Part shown: in pieces, positions 35,001-47,071 of the stretch | How positions within the stretch are numbered: the stretch's first letter is position 1 | How the letters are laid out: every line of letters starts with the position of its first letter | Assembly (NCBI RefSeq): GCF_041146395.1 | Contig: NC_090983.1 | Coordinates: forward strand, 62,441,501 to 62,505,500 | Reading direction: 5' to 3' | DNA length: 64,000 nucleotides | Origin: Eulemur rufifrons | Lineage: Eukaryota; Chordata; Mammalia; Primates; Lemuridae | The notes under the pieces: generated by a model | What the model was told of the DNA's origin: nothing | The model's database searches: none | The model's input: the letters and a program-made list of their open reading frames with translations, nothing else | Program-made: the position numbers and the translations under genes

Positions 35001-35705
35001 CCAATATTAGGTGATTCCAAAGATACAGTCACTTTTTCTACTTCATAACTGTCCCACCTGCCACTCTGATATTCTCTGTCCCTAGACCTAGATGACATCC
35101 GCAGTGTTCTTTTTCTGGTCTTTTGCAAGGATGACAGGGAGTGTATATAAGGTTGATTCCTCTATAGGTGCATATTACAAACTTACAGTTAAATTCTCAC
35201 TACCCATAACCATTCTATTCATCTCTGGCTGTTCTCTTGGTCACTCTATTGAATAACTATTCCAATCCTTTATTCTCCCAGAAGCCCCCAGTTTCTCCCC
35301 CTAGATCCCTGAATTCTTAGTAAATGGCCTTGGACAAGATGAGATTCCTCAGCTTCACTCTTCTCACAGTTCAAAGTTTCTCTTTATTCTAACTTATCTC
35401 TCTCCCTCCTTTGATCCTGTCTTGAAGGATGACATGTTCCCCTAGAAAGGAAGCTAATTGCTGTACTTACGCCTCTAGGCCTGTGTCCTTTAATTCTTTC
35501 AAGACTTTGTTCCTCAGTGCTTTCATTTTTCTTCATTGTTTTTCCTTTCTCTAGGCCCTGTCTCATATTCCCTGGCCTACAAATATGTTTAAACCTACCT
35601 AACTTTAAGCACACCATGACTTTCTATGGATGTTGATAATATAATATCTCAGCTACTAACTCAAGTTTTTAATTCCTTTGTCCTAAGGTCCCTCACCTTA
35701 ACCTA
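35001..35705. other. Pyrimidine-rich unclassified sequence
   Basis: Rich in CT, CTT and CTCT words, with a style reminiscent of old LINE coding antisense, but no family could be assigned. A 77-codon minus-strand frame (35384-35617) is not recognised. Confidence 0.35.
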
Positions 35706-36180
35706 GTCAATACTTCATATATTTATTCAACAATATGTTGCTGAGTACCTACTATGTGCTAAGAACTATTGCAAGCTCTGGTAAATCAACAGTAAACAAA
35801 ATAAAAATCTTTGCCCCTGTGGGTCTTGCATGGTGGGAGAGAGACAAGTAATATATTAAATAAATAAGATAATATTATACTATATTTGAAAATTAGTAAG
35901 AGTTAAGAAGAAATATAAGGCAGGCAAGGGAAATGAGAAGTGGGTGGGGAGACTGTAATTTTAAAAAGGGCAAAGAGGAAAGGTATCACTGAGAAAGAAA
36001 CATTTGAGGAAAGTTTAGATGAAAATGAAGGAGTGAGTCTCATGGATATTTGGGCAGAGAAGAAATCAAAGGCAAACACATTGAGACTAAAGAGTACCTA
36101 GTTGTTCAAGAAACCACCAGGAGCTCAGTCTGGCCAGAGTAGAGTGAATGGGGGAGAGTAGTGGTAGCAGATGGTGTCAG
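35706..36180 (-). repeat. L2 LINE 3' end (antisense), long
   Basis: The ordered match runs from the 3' terminus inward: ATTTATTCAACAATATGTTGCTGAGTACCTACTATGTGCTAAG, AACAGTAAACAAAATAAAAATC, GAGAGACAAGTAATATATTAAATAAATAAG, ACATTTGAGG, GGATATTTGGGCAGAGAAG and GCCAGAGTAGAGTGAATGG. This is one of the best-preserved ancient repeats in the window. Confidence 0.85.
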
Positions 36181-37394
36181 ATGTGTCAGAGCATGTCCCT
36201 TTTCTGCTTCCACTCTATCCTACCCTACCCTTACCGCTTTTGAGTACTCATTACACATTTCCTTATGTCACAGCTATTCATACACATGCACTACATCCTT
36301 TCCTTGAATATCATCTTCTTTATAGTAGAGTTTAAGCTTTTTTGTGGTTGTATCACTCACAGGCACCACCTTTCTTCTTTTGACACCAATAGATGTGCCT
36401 GATCAATGTCTTTTTAATGAAATTAAATGACATAAATGATGACATTAAAATGAAGCATTCCTTTTATAACATATTTAAAATTATTTCAGTTAATTTTTGT
36501 CAGATGGCAGTTAACTGCTGGCTACATAGTTTATGATAAAGACTATCTAAATTATATCTTCCAGTTTTAAGTAGAATGATATCTAAATTTGACCATTACC
36601 AACTGATGCCAATGCTTTTTCCCTTAAAATTTAATGATCATAGGTTTTTTTCTACACTTTTTAAAAAAAAATTTGTGAATTCTGTGTTTTCTTGCTGAAA
36701 TCTAAAGGAGTACCAAATGTTCCTGAATAGAACCTAAATTCATAGACAATATTAAGCAAAAACCTAAAAAAAATGGAATCAGTTAGATGTTTTATAGTCA
36801 CATAAATTTGTATTGTCTTCCTTTGATTTCCAAATGCAAAGAGAAGAAATGACATTTTTTGAATGTGAAACCTCTTGGGGGAAAAAAATAGACTGTCAAA
36901 AGTGTGTTAATAAGTTGTGTCCTTGGGCTCCAGCGAATGCATATTCTTGCGTGCTGTTAGGGAACACCATGAAACTGGAGATGTCTCTTGGCATTCAGAA
37001 ATAGAAAGCTCCCCACTCCAACTGTGCTCATTAAAGGTCTCAGTAACACACATTGTAAGAAATAAAGTGTTGTTTTAAATGACCAGACCAACCTCTAACT
37101 GTGGCTATTGCCTTTTTAAATATGAAAGGCAATTTTAAGCAGTTTTTATTTTCTATGTGGACAAGCATTATTCCAAGCCTTTTTCCTCCTACAGGCAGCT
37201 GCATTTCAGAGATGGGTGACATGACTTCCCTGGGGGTGAAGGCAATTAAAGGCAAATTGTTTATCAAAACCTCTGTAAGCTTCTGAAATAAAAATGTGTT
37301 ACAGAGATACTAGAGAGTATATTTTTGGGGAGAGTTTGAACACTCTTGATTGTGTTGTATGGTAGGATGATTAAGGGTAATAACATTATATAGT
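36181..37394. other. Repeat-poor sequence, no recognised gene
   Basis: 36470-37300 contains no repeat I recognise. Short frames (36813-37004, 37101-37286, 37040-37267 on minus) are unsupported. Confidence 0.45.
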
Positions 37395-37590
37395 AAGGCA
37401 TATCTGACTTCCTACAGAGCTCTGCCATATAATAGCTATGACCTTCTCAGGTTACCTAACACCTGTGAACTTCAGTCTTCTTGTCTGTAAAATAGGGATA
37501 ACAGGAGTGCCTACCAAAGTGTTTTTATGAGGATAAATTAATGCACATAAAGTACATAGCAGACATTGCATACATGAAAACTGTTCCTGT
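37395..37590 (+). repeat. MIR SINE, core and 3' part
   Basis: GAGCTCTGCCATATAATAGCTATGACC, then TTACCTAACACCTGTGAACTTCAG, CTTGTCTGTAAAATAGGGATAACAGG and TTTTTATGAGGATAAATTAATGCACATAAAG follow MIR closely. Confidence 0.83.
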
Positions 37591-40565
37591 CATCCTCAGC
37601 AACATCATCATCATTCACACCATCATCATAAGCATCTATCCAATGATTAAAGCCATTTTTATGGGGAGATTATAGTTTTTATCCCAGTTTTTATTTCTGG
37701 AAATTTTCTTAGTTTCTTAAGGTTTTTGTAGGTTAAAAAGGGGAACTTTAAATATGTTTCCAAGGTTTGCTAGGTTGGCTAAGCCATCCTAAGTACAACA
37801 AAGCACCATGGTCTCCAGCAAGGCTCCCTAAGTCCTCCTGTCTTTGTGTAATGGAGCACAAAAGATTTTACATTTAGCAGAGCACTCTTCTGTGACTCAA
37901 AAGTGTACCTCTGTGGGCATGCACAGCAGAAGCTCATCTGAAATATCAGGAACTTTGAAATGTGAAGTCTGACTTTTAAATCAAGTACATTTGTGTAGAG
38001 TGTGTTTTCTTTCCAACATTCTAATTTTATTGCATCATGAATACTCCAGCTGGGAGCGCCGGCTGACAGTTGGTTCAGAGTGTTTTAACTTAATTTTTAA
38101 TGCATTTTAAGGTCTTTTCCCATTTGGTTCCCAAAATTCATTGATAAGAAAAATATTTTGCAGACTAAATTACTAAATACCAACTTTTTACTGGATCCTC
38201 TCAGCAAGGTTTTGGGTGGGCAAAGGCTAATTTAAAATCTAAAACTACTAGAGTTGGGCCATGCCAGTCATTCACAACATGGCATAGTCCATTTTATCAG
38301 CCCACGGATAACAATGGGTATCATTAATTAGACACATCCATGAAGACCAATTCAGCACATTTTCACAATTTACACTGTAACAAACTTACATCAGAGGAGA
38401 CACAAAAGAGCTATGTCCAGACATAATTTTCTAGTGAAACAGAAGACTTGAAGCCACATTACAATTTCAATACTCTGAAAAGGTAAATGTTATGTAATGC
38501 TATGGTTTTCCTGTAAGCTCAAGACCTGTAAATCATGTCTGTTTGAGCAGGACATGATAATAAAACTGCCATTACACCTTACAGTTGAACAAGTTTGCTG
38601 CTTTTTAAATAAGCCATTACACACCTAATTTCACTTAACCAAAAAGTATCTCTAGTTCCTAGATTAAGAAATAAGCTAAAGAATGTGCCGATGGTTTCCA
38701 TACAACCTTGTGACAGAATATGTAATGTGTCTGCAGGTAAATTCTATAACATGCACATCATTCTTTATCTATTAGATTAATTTGGGATAAATTTTCTGGT
38801 TGTTATGAAATAGTTTTCATTAATATTTTTCTTCTAGTGAGACTCAACGATTTTCATATAGCTGGAGTTTGTAAAAAGAATGCCTAAGATTATAGAAATG
38901 AATTATGATTTATAAAAGTGTCCCCAATCCATAATGACAAACTCTTTAAAAGCACTAAGAAAATTAACTCATTTATTTTATGTTTTAGCCATCTTAATTT
39001 TATCAAAACATAGATTTCAAACATATGAGACTCTTTCTTGAAATTCTCCTGAATTTCTTCTTCCTTATCTCCAACTCTATTTCAGATCAGAATTTGATGA
39101 AGAGGGTAAAGGAAAAAATATTCATGTAAGTTTCTGATATCTTTGCATACTCTGCCTGGCCATAAAGCCATTTGCCTTCAATTGCTAGGGATTCCAAGGG
39201 GGGGGGGGGGACAGGATTTTGGAGACAGCTGGCTAACACTCAAGTTCCACTCTGCAGGGAATCTGGGAAAGGAGATTGAAAGAAATTGGCTCTCCCATTG
39301 CCCAGTAGGGCCCTTTTCCTGTCTTCTGAAGCTGAAAAGAGATCCTCTAACTGGATAAGGCTGTGAATTTTTGAATCATATATTTTGAAATAATAACATT
39401 TTGAAAAGACAAAAGCTTCTGAAATGTTGACCCTTGATTTTACCTTGAACCAAATAATACAGGCTATAATTTCTTCACAACCAAATGTTTCATTTCAAGT
39501 CAGTTTAAACTCATGGGAGAAAATATAACATCCATAATGTGTTTTCCTGAAATTTCAATAATTGAATTGCTTCTCTAATTGATTTTTGTTGTTGTTGTTG
39601 TTGAACATATTAAAATAAGAATAATGTTTTGCCATTATTTTGCATCTTATAATTTTCAAATCTATCAACATCTGCCCACCTTGGAAACAGGTACATTTCT
39701 CCAGGGGAACTAAAATATAGAAAATATTTTGTATTTAGTCAAGGTCAAACATAATTTCAGTGGCTGGGGAGGCATAATAGGATATCTAAACCTGCATTTC
39801 TACTCTGGGAAATATTACCCCAATCTTTTATGAAAAGCTCACGTATAGTTATTTGCGAATGTTATAGTTTTCACTGTAATCCTTTAAAATATATTTGAAT
39901 AGCAGAAATCGCAGTATTACTGTAAACTAACATTTTGTACCTTTATATTTTTCCATGTTAATAAAACGCTTTCTATTATTCTTCTCTCTGCTCTTTTCTA
40001 AGAAACCCACATACAATTTTGAACAGTTGGCAGGTAGATTGCTTGATCAAAGAAATTTCTACTGTTTCTGTCATTTTGTTAAGGTCATATATGGTGTGTT
40101 AGAAGTGTTAGCAGATCTAGCTGTAAGATAATTGAGTCAGTACTTTAGATGGCTTCTGTTATTCTTCTGGTATCATGATGACTATGGTGACTGGTAATGC
40201 CTGTCTAGAAAAAGTCAATCTTAGGTTCTAGGCCAGATTGTGAAGTACTTAAATTTAAGTTTTATCCTTCTCTATTTCTTCAATCAGTTTTAAAATACCT
40301 TCTCCTGAAAAGGAGATTAGCTATCATGTAGATATTTTACATAATGTTTAACAATCTCAATGTTGAAATACAGATGTCATTTGAAATTGGTATTATATTG
40401 ACCTTCAAGCATTTATTACTAAATAATGATAGTGATATTATACCTTCATCAAACCATTTCTTCCTCTGACATTTCATATTTCTGACAGTTGTATTATCTA
40501 AAGTATAGTTGCTAAAATCCATGGACTGATATGACTCTATCGCTTTGAGGAAGTAATATGAAAAG
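37591..40565. other. About 3 kb free of recognisable repeats
   Basis: No transposon was recognised here. 37760-38660 shows complex, non-repetitive sequence (for example CCAGCTGGGAGCGCCGGCTG at 38047) of the kind often seen in conserved non-coding elements, but conservation cannot be seen from one genome. A 13-G run lies at 39198-39210 and a (TTG)n run at 39587-39603. No exon with plausible splice sites was found. Confidence 0.4.
39198..39210. repeat. Homopolymer G13
   Basis: Thirteen consecutive G. Runs of G this long are rare compared with A/T runs and are prone to slippage and sequencing error. Confidence 0.9.
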
Positions 40566-40780
40566 GTTAAGAGTTCAGACATTGGAATTATTATGCTGGT
40601 TGAATTTGAATCCTAGGTCTAGTTCTTACGGTTCACTGCCTATTTGATCTTGGATATATTACTTAAGATCACTATAATTTAGGTGTCTCAAATATAAAGT
40701 AGATATATTAATGGTAGGCACTTCATGGGTTATTGGGGGGGATCAAATGAGATATTTTATAATGTATAGTGTATCTATTA
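40566..40780 (+). repeat. MIR SINE, nearly full length
   Basis: AGAGTTCAGACATTGG, then TTGAATCCTAGGTCTAGTTCTTACGG, TATTTGATCTTGGATATATTACTTAAG and AAATGAGATATTTTATAATGTATAGTG follow the MIR order, diverged. Confidence 0.75.
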
Positions 40781-40944
40781 TTAACTATTATTATGAATTA
40801 CCTCAAACTACTATATACAGTTAAATATCAAAACTGCTCATTTTTCTAATGTATGTCACAGCCAGCATTAAAAAATTATTCACACAACCCTGGTGATAAT
40901 CTAGGTTCTTACTACCCTACTGAACTACTGCTATAATAGCATTC

Positions 40945-41171
40945 TTTATACAAGCATTTATTGAGTTCCTACCAAGATCTAGTGCATTTGGGGAGTCCTA
41001 TATTTCCAAAGATAAATCAAGCACTCTCCCTCAATAAATTTTCAGCCTGATTAGGAAGAGAAAAATATAGAGAGATTTATAATTACTATGACCAGAAGGG
41101 ATTAAAAAAGGCTACCTGGAGGAGGTAAACTCAAAGTGGGAGTTTAGAGGACAAATAGAAACTAACCTGAT
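40945..41171 (-). repeat. L2 LINE (antisense), part 1, split by L1
   Basis: AAGCATTTATTGAGTTCCTACCAAGATC, then GATAAATCAAGCACTC, then AAAAAGGCTACCTGGAGGAGG follow the antisense L2. The sequence is interrupted after 41171 and resumes at 42354. Confidence 0.72.
41157..41171. repeat. Target-site duplication, left copy
   Basis: AGAAACTAACCTGAT, identical to 42339-42353. Confidence 0.96.
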
Positions 41172-42338
41172 TATGTTCTGTAAATGACTTGACATCATAA
41201 AAATTCTAGAAGAAAACTTAGGAAAAACTCTAGAGACATTGGCCTAAGCAAATAATTTATGACTAAGACCCCCAAAAGCAAATATAACAACAAAAAAAAT
41301 AAAAATAAATGGAGCATAATTAAACTTTTGCACAGGAAAAGAAATAACCAGCAGAGTGGATAGACAACCTATAAAATGAGAGAAACTATTTGCAAGCTAT
41401 ACATCTGACAATGGACTAATATACAGATTCTACAGGAAACACAAATCAGCAAGAAAAAAACAAATAACCTCATTAAAAAGTGGGCAGAAGATATGAACAG
41501 ACATTTTTCAAAAGAAGACACACAAATGGCCAACAATCATATGAAAAAATGCCCAACATCATTAATCATCAGGGAAATGCAAATTAAAACCATAATGAGA
41601 TACCACCTTACGGTCAGATTGGCCATTATTAAAAAGTCAAAAAGCACTGTTGGCACAGATGCAGTGAAAAGCAAACAATTATACACTATTGGTGAGAATG
41701 AAAATTAGTACAACCTCTATGGAAAACAGTATGGAGATTCCCCAAAGAACTAAAAATAAACCTACCATTCAATTCAGCAATCCCACTACTTGGTATCTAC
41801 CCAAAAGAAAAGAAGTCATTATATCAAAAAGGTACATGCACTCGTATGTTTATAGCAGTATAATTCAGTCATAAAGATATGGAATTAACCTAAACACCCG
41901 TCAACTGATGAGTGGATAATAAAATGCAGGGTGTGCGTATGTATGTATATGCCATGGAATACTATTCAGCCATAAAAAAGAATGGAATAATGCCATTCTC
42001 AGCAACTTGAATGGAACTGGAAGCCATAATCCTAAGTGAAGGATCTCAGAAACAGAAAAACAAATACTGCATGTACTCACTTATAAGTGGGAGCTAAATA
42101 ATGGGTATGCATGGTCATGCAGAGTGGTAAAATGGACTTTGGAGACTCAGAGGAGGGAGGGTAGAATGGGGTTGAAGGATCAAAAATTATCTGTCGGGTA
42201 CAATGTATACTGTGTGGATGACAGGTACACTAAAAGCCCTGACTTCACCACTATACAATTCATCCATGTATCAAAAAACCACTTGTACCCCCTAAAGCTA
42301 TTGAAATAAAGAAAAAAATTTAAGTAAATAAATAAAAA
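41172..42338 (+). mobile_element. L1 (L1MA/L1PB-like), 5'-truncated, inserted into L2
   Basis: About 1.17 kb of the ORF2 C-terminal region and 3' UTR. It shows AGACATTTTTCAAAAGAAGACA, CATATGAAAAAATGCCCAACATCA, GGAAATGCAAATTAAAACC, GCAATCCCACTACTTGG, ATGGAATACTATTCAGCC and an end of CTTGTACCCCCTAAAGC plus TATTGAAATAAA. Conceptual translation of 41493-41708 gives the conserved ORF2 stretch [18 protein letters not shown]. Small indels and stops interrupt the frame. It is bounded by exact 15-bp duplications. Confidence 0.95.
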
Positions 42339-42353
42339 AGAAACTAACCTGAT
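42339..42353. repeat. Target-site duplication, right copy
   Basis: AGAAACTAACCTGAT, directly after the A-rich L1 tail. Confidence 0.96.
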
Positions 42354-42445
42354 AAAAACAAGAGTTAGTATTTTAATCAGGTACTCCAGGCATAGAGATC
42401 AGCCTGTGCCAAGGACCAGTACTAAGAGAGAGAGGAGGATTAGAC
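42354..42445 (-). repeat. L2 LINE (antisense), part 2
   Basis: CTCCAGGCATAGAGATCAGCCTGTGCCAAGGACC matches the antisense L2 phrase CAGGCAGAGGGAACAGCATGTGCAAAGGCCC, continuing the copy broken at 41171. Confidence 0.65.
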
Positions 42446-45420
42446 ACACACTCTTTTAAATGCATGCATAATTATTTTACTGTGAATTTGACTTCTTTTC
42501 CTTAAAATATTGGAACACATGTCTTGAGTTCTTTCCTATCACATCTACAGTGCACTAACTATTTGACAGATCATCATGGGATAATTGTTGCAATTATTTT
42601 AAAAATATTTTTAAGCAATTTAAGCAAATGATGAGTAATATCACTTGAGGCACAGTATTTCATTGATTGTATTAAAGTGATAAAGCATTATATTCCAGAT
42701 GGGAGCCAGATGTCTCTACCTGATGGTGTGTCATTTATTTGACAGAACAAATTGATATTATACAACTTATTTTACTACTGTGGCTAACCTATGCATAATA
42801 TGAGGTAATAGAGTCATATTTTCAATATTCTGGCACAAAGGAAGGAGATATTGAAAAGAGATCTAACTTTAATTCATAAAGAGAATATTGTGCTCATCAC
42901 AATCAATAATAACAATGACAATATAGTGAATATTGTTTATGATTCAGGTTGACTGATATTTCTCACTATTCTTGCTTTACTTTACAAATGACCTAATATT
43001 TTGAAAATAATATTTTTATCCATGCAATGTCCTGTAGAAAATTGAAATTGGTTGAACTATACAATGCTGATAAGCACTGAGACATGATTTTTAATTTTAT
43101 CTCAAATGTTTATGAGGTTAAACTTTAACCTTTAAGGCTCATTTTAAATTGTCTAGTTCCTGGCTTTTCAAGATGTTTTGAGGGGTTATGAGATTATAAT
43201 TTTGAAGACAATGTGTTATATGCCCTGAAATAACCATTTCTAGGGAATCTGCATAAGCTGGTCTCTTCTGTCAACTTCATTACTTTCTGGACACTTGGGG
43301 CTGAAAATAGTAAGTAAAATTATTTTAAAAAGATGAAAATACCATATAAATGGATTTGAGGTGGAGTAAATTTTTGGAAATGGTCTGTAAGCATTTAATG
43401 GGGATTTCTAAGGTATAAAATAGGCTTATAAATTATAAATATATTTGTTAAGTATCATAGTTCTCCAGGTAACTCCAATGATACACTACTAGCAAAATTT
43501 TTATTATGCATGTTCTACAGTAAAAAAACATTTCATTGGTTTACACTAGATAAACTATAAATAAAAACTGAACCACAGGAATGAGAATGTCCTAATTATT
43601 TATGTCTGACAATATCCAAAATAACTTTCTTTTTCTTCTCCCGAGTGGCTTCTTTAAAACCATTATGTTTGACAGTGTTCTTAGTAACAATCCACTGACT
43701 GTACTATAATAGTTCTGAAGAGGCCAGGAGTACAATATGATTGTCATTCCTTATTAACTGAGCATCTGATTATGTGAAAAACCATTTGTCCAGTTAGTTA
43801 TGAAACCAGTGCCCTGGCACACAGGGCGAACACAAGAATGATTCCATTTCTAAAGTACAACACCAAAGCCTTAAAGAGAGCAACCAATATTTAACTATTT
43901 TAATAAGCCAAAACTCTGATTTTAAAGACACCAAAACAGATTTGTTGTATCATGTTCATCCAGGAAAAAAAAAAAATCTAACTGAATGAGCAACAATCTT
44001 CCAATTTGTTAAAAGCTTTTGACAGACTCAAAAAGGAAACAGATTCTTAAATGTTAAGAAAAAAACTGAGAGCAACAGTTTTTAAACCTCTGACACAATC
44101 ACTAAGAAACAGATTCTGTTAGCTTCAAAGAAGTTGGAAATGATCTTTATTTTTCAAATATGCTGACAGTCATAAAGTAATGGATTTTTTAAAAGAAGAG
44201 AATTCTCGCAAACATTTACATTTTTACATGTAGAATTCTGGAGTGGTTGTCTAGTAGAGCAAGGGATGGCAGTCCTGTCATATTTAATTCAGCCCTTTTT
44301 CTTTTCCCATGCCCACCACAAAGATGTATTTCAAATCATGATCCTTACAAAGTAGAAACCTTCCCATTAAAAATAAAATAATTTTTTTTAAAAAGAAGGA
44401 AAAGCAGAGAAGCTGGCCCACGGAATCGCTCTGACTTTCTACTCATGAGTTTGGTCAGCTTGCAGCAAGAGCAGGGATTCAGAATAGCATTTCTTGGTTC
44501 TACAGCAAAATTGTAAATGAATGAAAAGTGTTTGTCTTGGATCTTTTCCTACAGTGATATTCAAAATGTCTCTTGTCTTCCCTTCCCCTTGGCTAGAGCT
44601 CCAGAAGATGGGGTGCCCGTCATGCCTCTGCCCCTCCACACTCACCACCTCTACCCTCACAGCACTCGCCCCCGCTACAGGGTAGTCAGTCTCAACTTCT
44701 GATACAGCTCTTATTTTTTGCATGGATTTGTATATTAATTTGAAACTCTCAAAAATGTTTTTGAAAAGGAAAGAAAAATGTGGAGATTTATCGAATTTGG
44801 CTTTCTTTCCATTGCCCCTGGAATCATACTACAGAGGTAGTTGCCAACTTGAAAGACTGGACATAGTGACAAGGTATCACAGCTGCTTTTAATGAAAAAG
44901 AAACATGTATTGTTTCTCTTTTCTTGGTTTTCTAAGTCATGTTGTTTGCCTTCCTTTCTTTCCCCTATTACTTATTTACTTCAGAAAATGGGCAGTGGGG
45001 AGGTTAGAAGGAGGGCATGGTGTTAAAGATGAATGTACCCTTTCTGTGCTGTTCAAAGGATAATCTCTCATTTTCTTGAGAACATTATGAGAAAGGAAGT
45101 TGTGTTCACCAGGAGCAGGAAAGACTGTCTTTTAAGTTGTTAGAGGTGATTATTGACTATTCATTTATCAGTTAGCCTTTACTAAGTTAAAAGCAAATAA
45201 AAGATGCTATCAAATTTCAAACAGATGACAAATGTAGCAAGTTTTTAAAAATATAAATGTTTCAAAAGAGTTTGAATCTGTAATAAAGAAAAGAACTCAT
45301 TATTTAGGGATGTAGGTTATAGATTATGCATATCTAATGCATTTCTACTGTATCTTTTTTGAGCAAAATAAATTTATTGAGGCATGAGGATAGGAAGATG
45401 TTTAAAACTGCAAACATACA
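42446..45420. other. About 3 kb of repeat-poor sequence
   Basis: No transposon or exon recognised. 43880-44240 and 44400-44720 are complex sequences that could be conserved. The latter includes a GC-rich stretch and a 94-codon minus-strand frame (44439-44723) with no recognised domain. No splice sites define it as an exon. Confidence 0.4.
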
Positions 45421-45424
45421 CAAT

Positions 45425-45905
45425 AGAATACCATTCAGCCATTAAAAGAAGAAAATTCTGTCATTTGTGACGACATGGATGAAACTGAAGAACATTATGT
45501 TAAGTGAAATAAGCCAGGCACAGGAAGTCAAATACCACATGATCTCATTTATATGTGGAATCTAAAAGAGTTGAACTCATAAAAGCAGAGAGTAGAATGG
45601 TGGTTACCAGGGGCTGGGGGTGGGGCTGATTGGGGATATGTTGGTCAAAGGATACAAAATTTCAGTTAGGGGGAATAAGTTCAAGGAATCTGTTGTACAA
45701 CATGGTGACAGAGTTAATAATAATGTATTATATTCTTGAAAACTGCTGAGAGAATAAATTTTAAGTTTTCTCACCACAAAAAAAGGCAAGCATATGAAGT
45801 AATAAATATGCTAATTAATTCTATTTTGCCATTCCACAATGTATAGTATGTATACGTATTTCCAAATATCATGTTCATGATAAACATATATGACTTTTGT
45901 CAATT
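45425..45905 (+). mobile_element. L1MB-type 3' end
   Basis: GAATACCATTCAGCCATTAAAAG, then GACGACATGGATGAAACTG, TAAGTGAAATAAGCCAGGCACAGG, GAGTAGAATGGTGGTTACCAGGGGCTGG and TATGCTAATTAATTC with CATTCCACAATGTATA follow the ORF2 end and 3' UTR of L1MB/L1MA subfamilies. Confidence 0.9.
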
Positions 45906-46039
45906 TTAAAAAAAACTGCAAATATGCCTGACCAAAGAGAATATTTTCCTATACAATAACTATTTCAGAATTAAATCTACTCTGACATAAAATATAACTT
46001 GATAATATAATACTTAACAGGTAATTGAGGGTAATTATC

Positions 46040-46255
46040 ACTTAGGAAGTATCTAAAATGTACCAAATATTTCAGATACATTTCCTCATTTAACCTCCAT
46101 GGCAGTAATGTGATGTTTATCTTATGGTGTCCATTTTATAGATGAAGAAATTGAGGCTCACGGAGATAAAGTAATTTTTTCTCTAAGTAAATGCAGAGCC
46201 TAGAAATGAATTACAGATCTGTCTGGCTTGAGGCTAGTACACTAATATTCAATTC
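46040..46255 (-). repeat. MIR SINE (antisense)
   Basis: TTTCCTCATTTAACCTCCATGGC, then CATTTTATAGATGAAGAAATTGAGGCTCACGG, TAAATGCAGAGCCTAGAAATGAATTACAG and CTGTCTGGCTTGAGG match antisense MIR well. Confidence 0.85.
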
Positions 46256-47070
46256 TCTGAGTTTTGCTCAAACACAGTTGATTCTTAGCTGTCTCTAATT
46301 TGTAGCTACTATCAAAGGAATGAGAGTCATATGAAGTACAAAAGGTTTTTTTGTTTTTTGAAAATATGGCATAGTAATAAACCTGAGAAAAATTTATGCA
46401 ACGAAAGAAAAAAAAAAGAAAAGAGGTAGATTATAGTTATCTTACAAAACAAAAAGTTATATCCACTGACACAGAGAAAAGAGTCCCAGGCAGAAGGGAT
46501 AATTGAAAAGGAGATCCAGTGCTTACAAGTTGCCATGGCTTTCAATCCATAATCTTATGTGCTAGGGTGTGTATCATTTCCAGCCAGAGGCATTAATTTA
46601 ACACTCTCTTGTTGGCATCTGTAGTATTCCACTAATATGTATGAACGTTATCTTCTTGCAGAAATTAAATGTTTTATGGACCTAAAGTAAAAACAGGATC
46701 ATAGGCACAGGGGTTGAGGAGAGGGAATTAGAGAAGAGAGGAGCTAGTGTCTGCAAATTTTAGTTCACCTGGACCAAGTATATGAGCTTTGAATCTCATT
46801 TGTATGCATCCTGCAAACTATGAGAGTAATGGATGGCATTAATTTTAGGAATCTTGAAATCTTATAAACTCTTTGCAATCTACCTTGGGAAACTTAATAT
46901 TCTTATTTCTCAGAAATTGAGACAAATAATATGAAGTTATTTTCCTCAGATAGGAAAGTCAGAGATAAGAGATTAAAACTGGAAACTATAGGAATATGAG
47001 ATGAGGCAATTTAGATAAACTAAAATAAGTTGTTGACTCATTAAATCATTTCAGCAATAGAGAAATGGCT
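46256..47070. other. No recognised gene
   Basis: Unique-looking sequence. The 72-codon minus-strand frame at 46327-46545 is not supported. Confidence 0.5.
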
Positions 47071-47071
47071 A

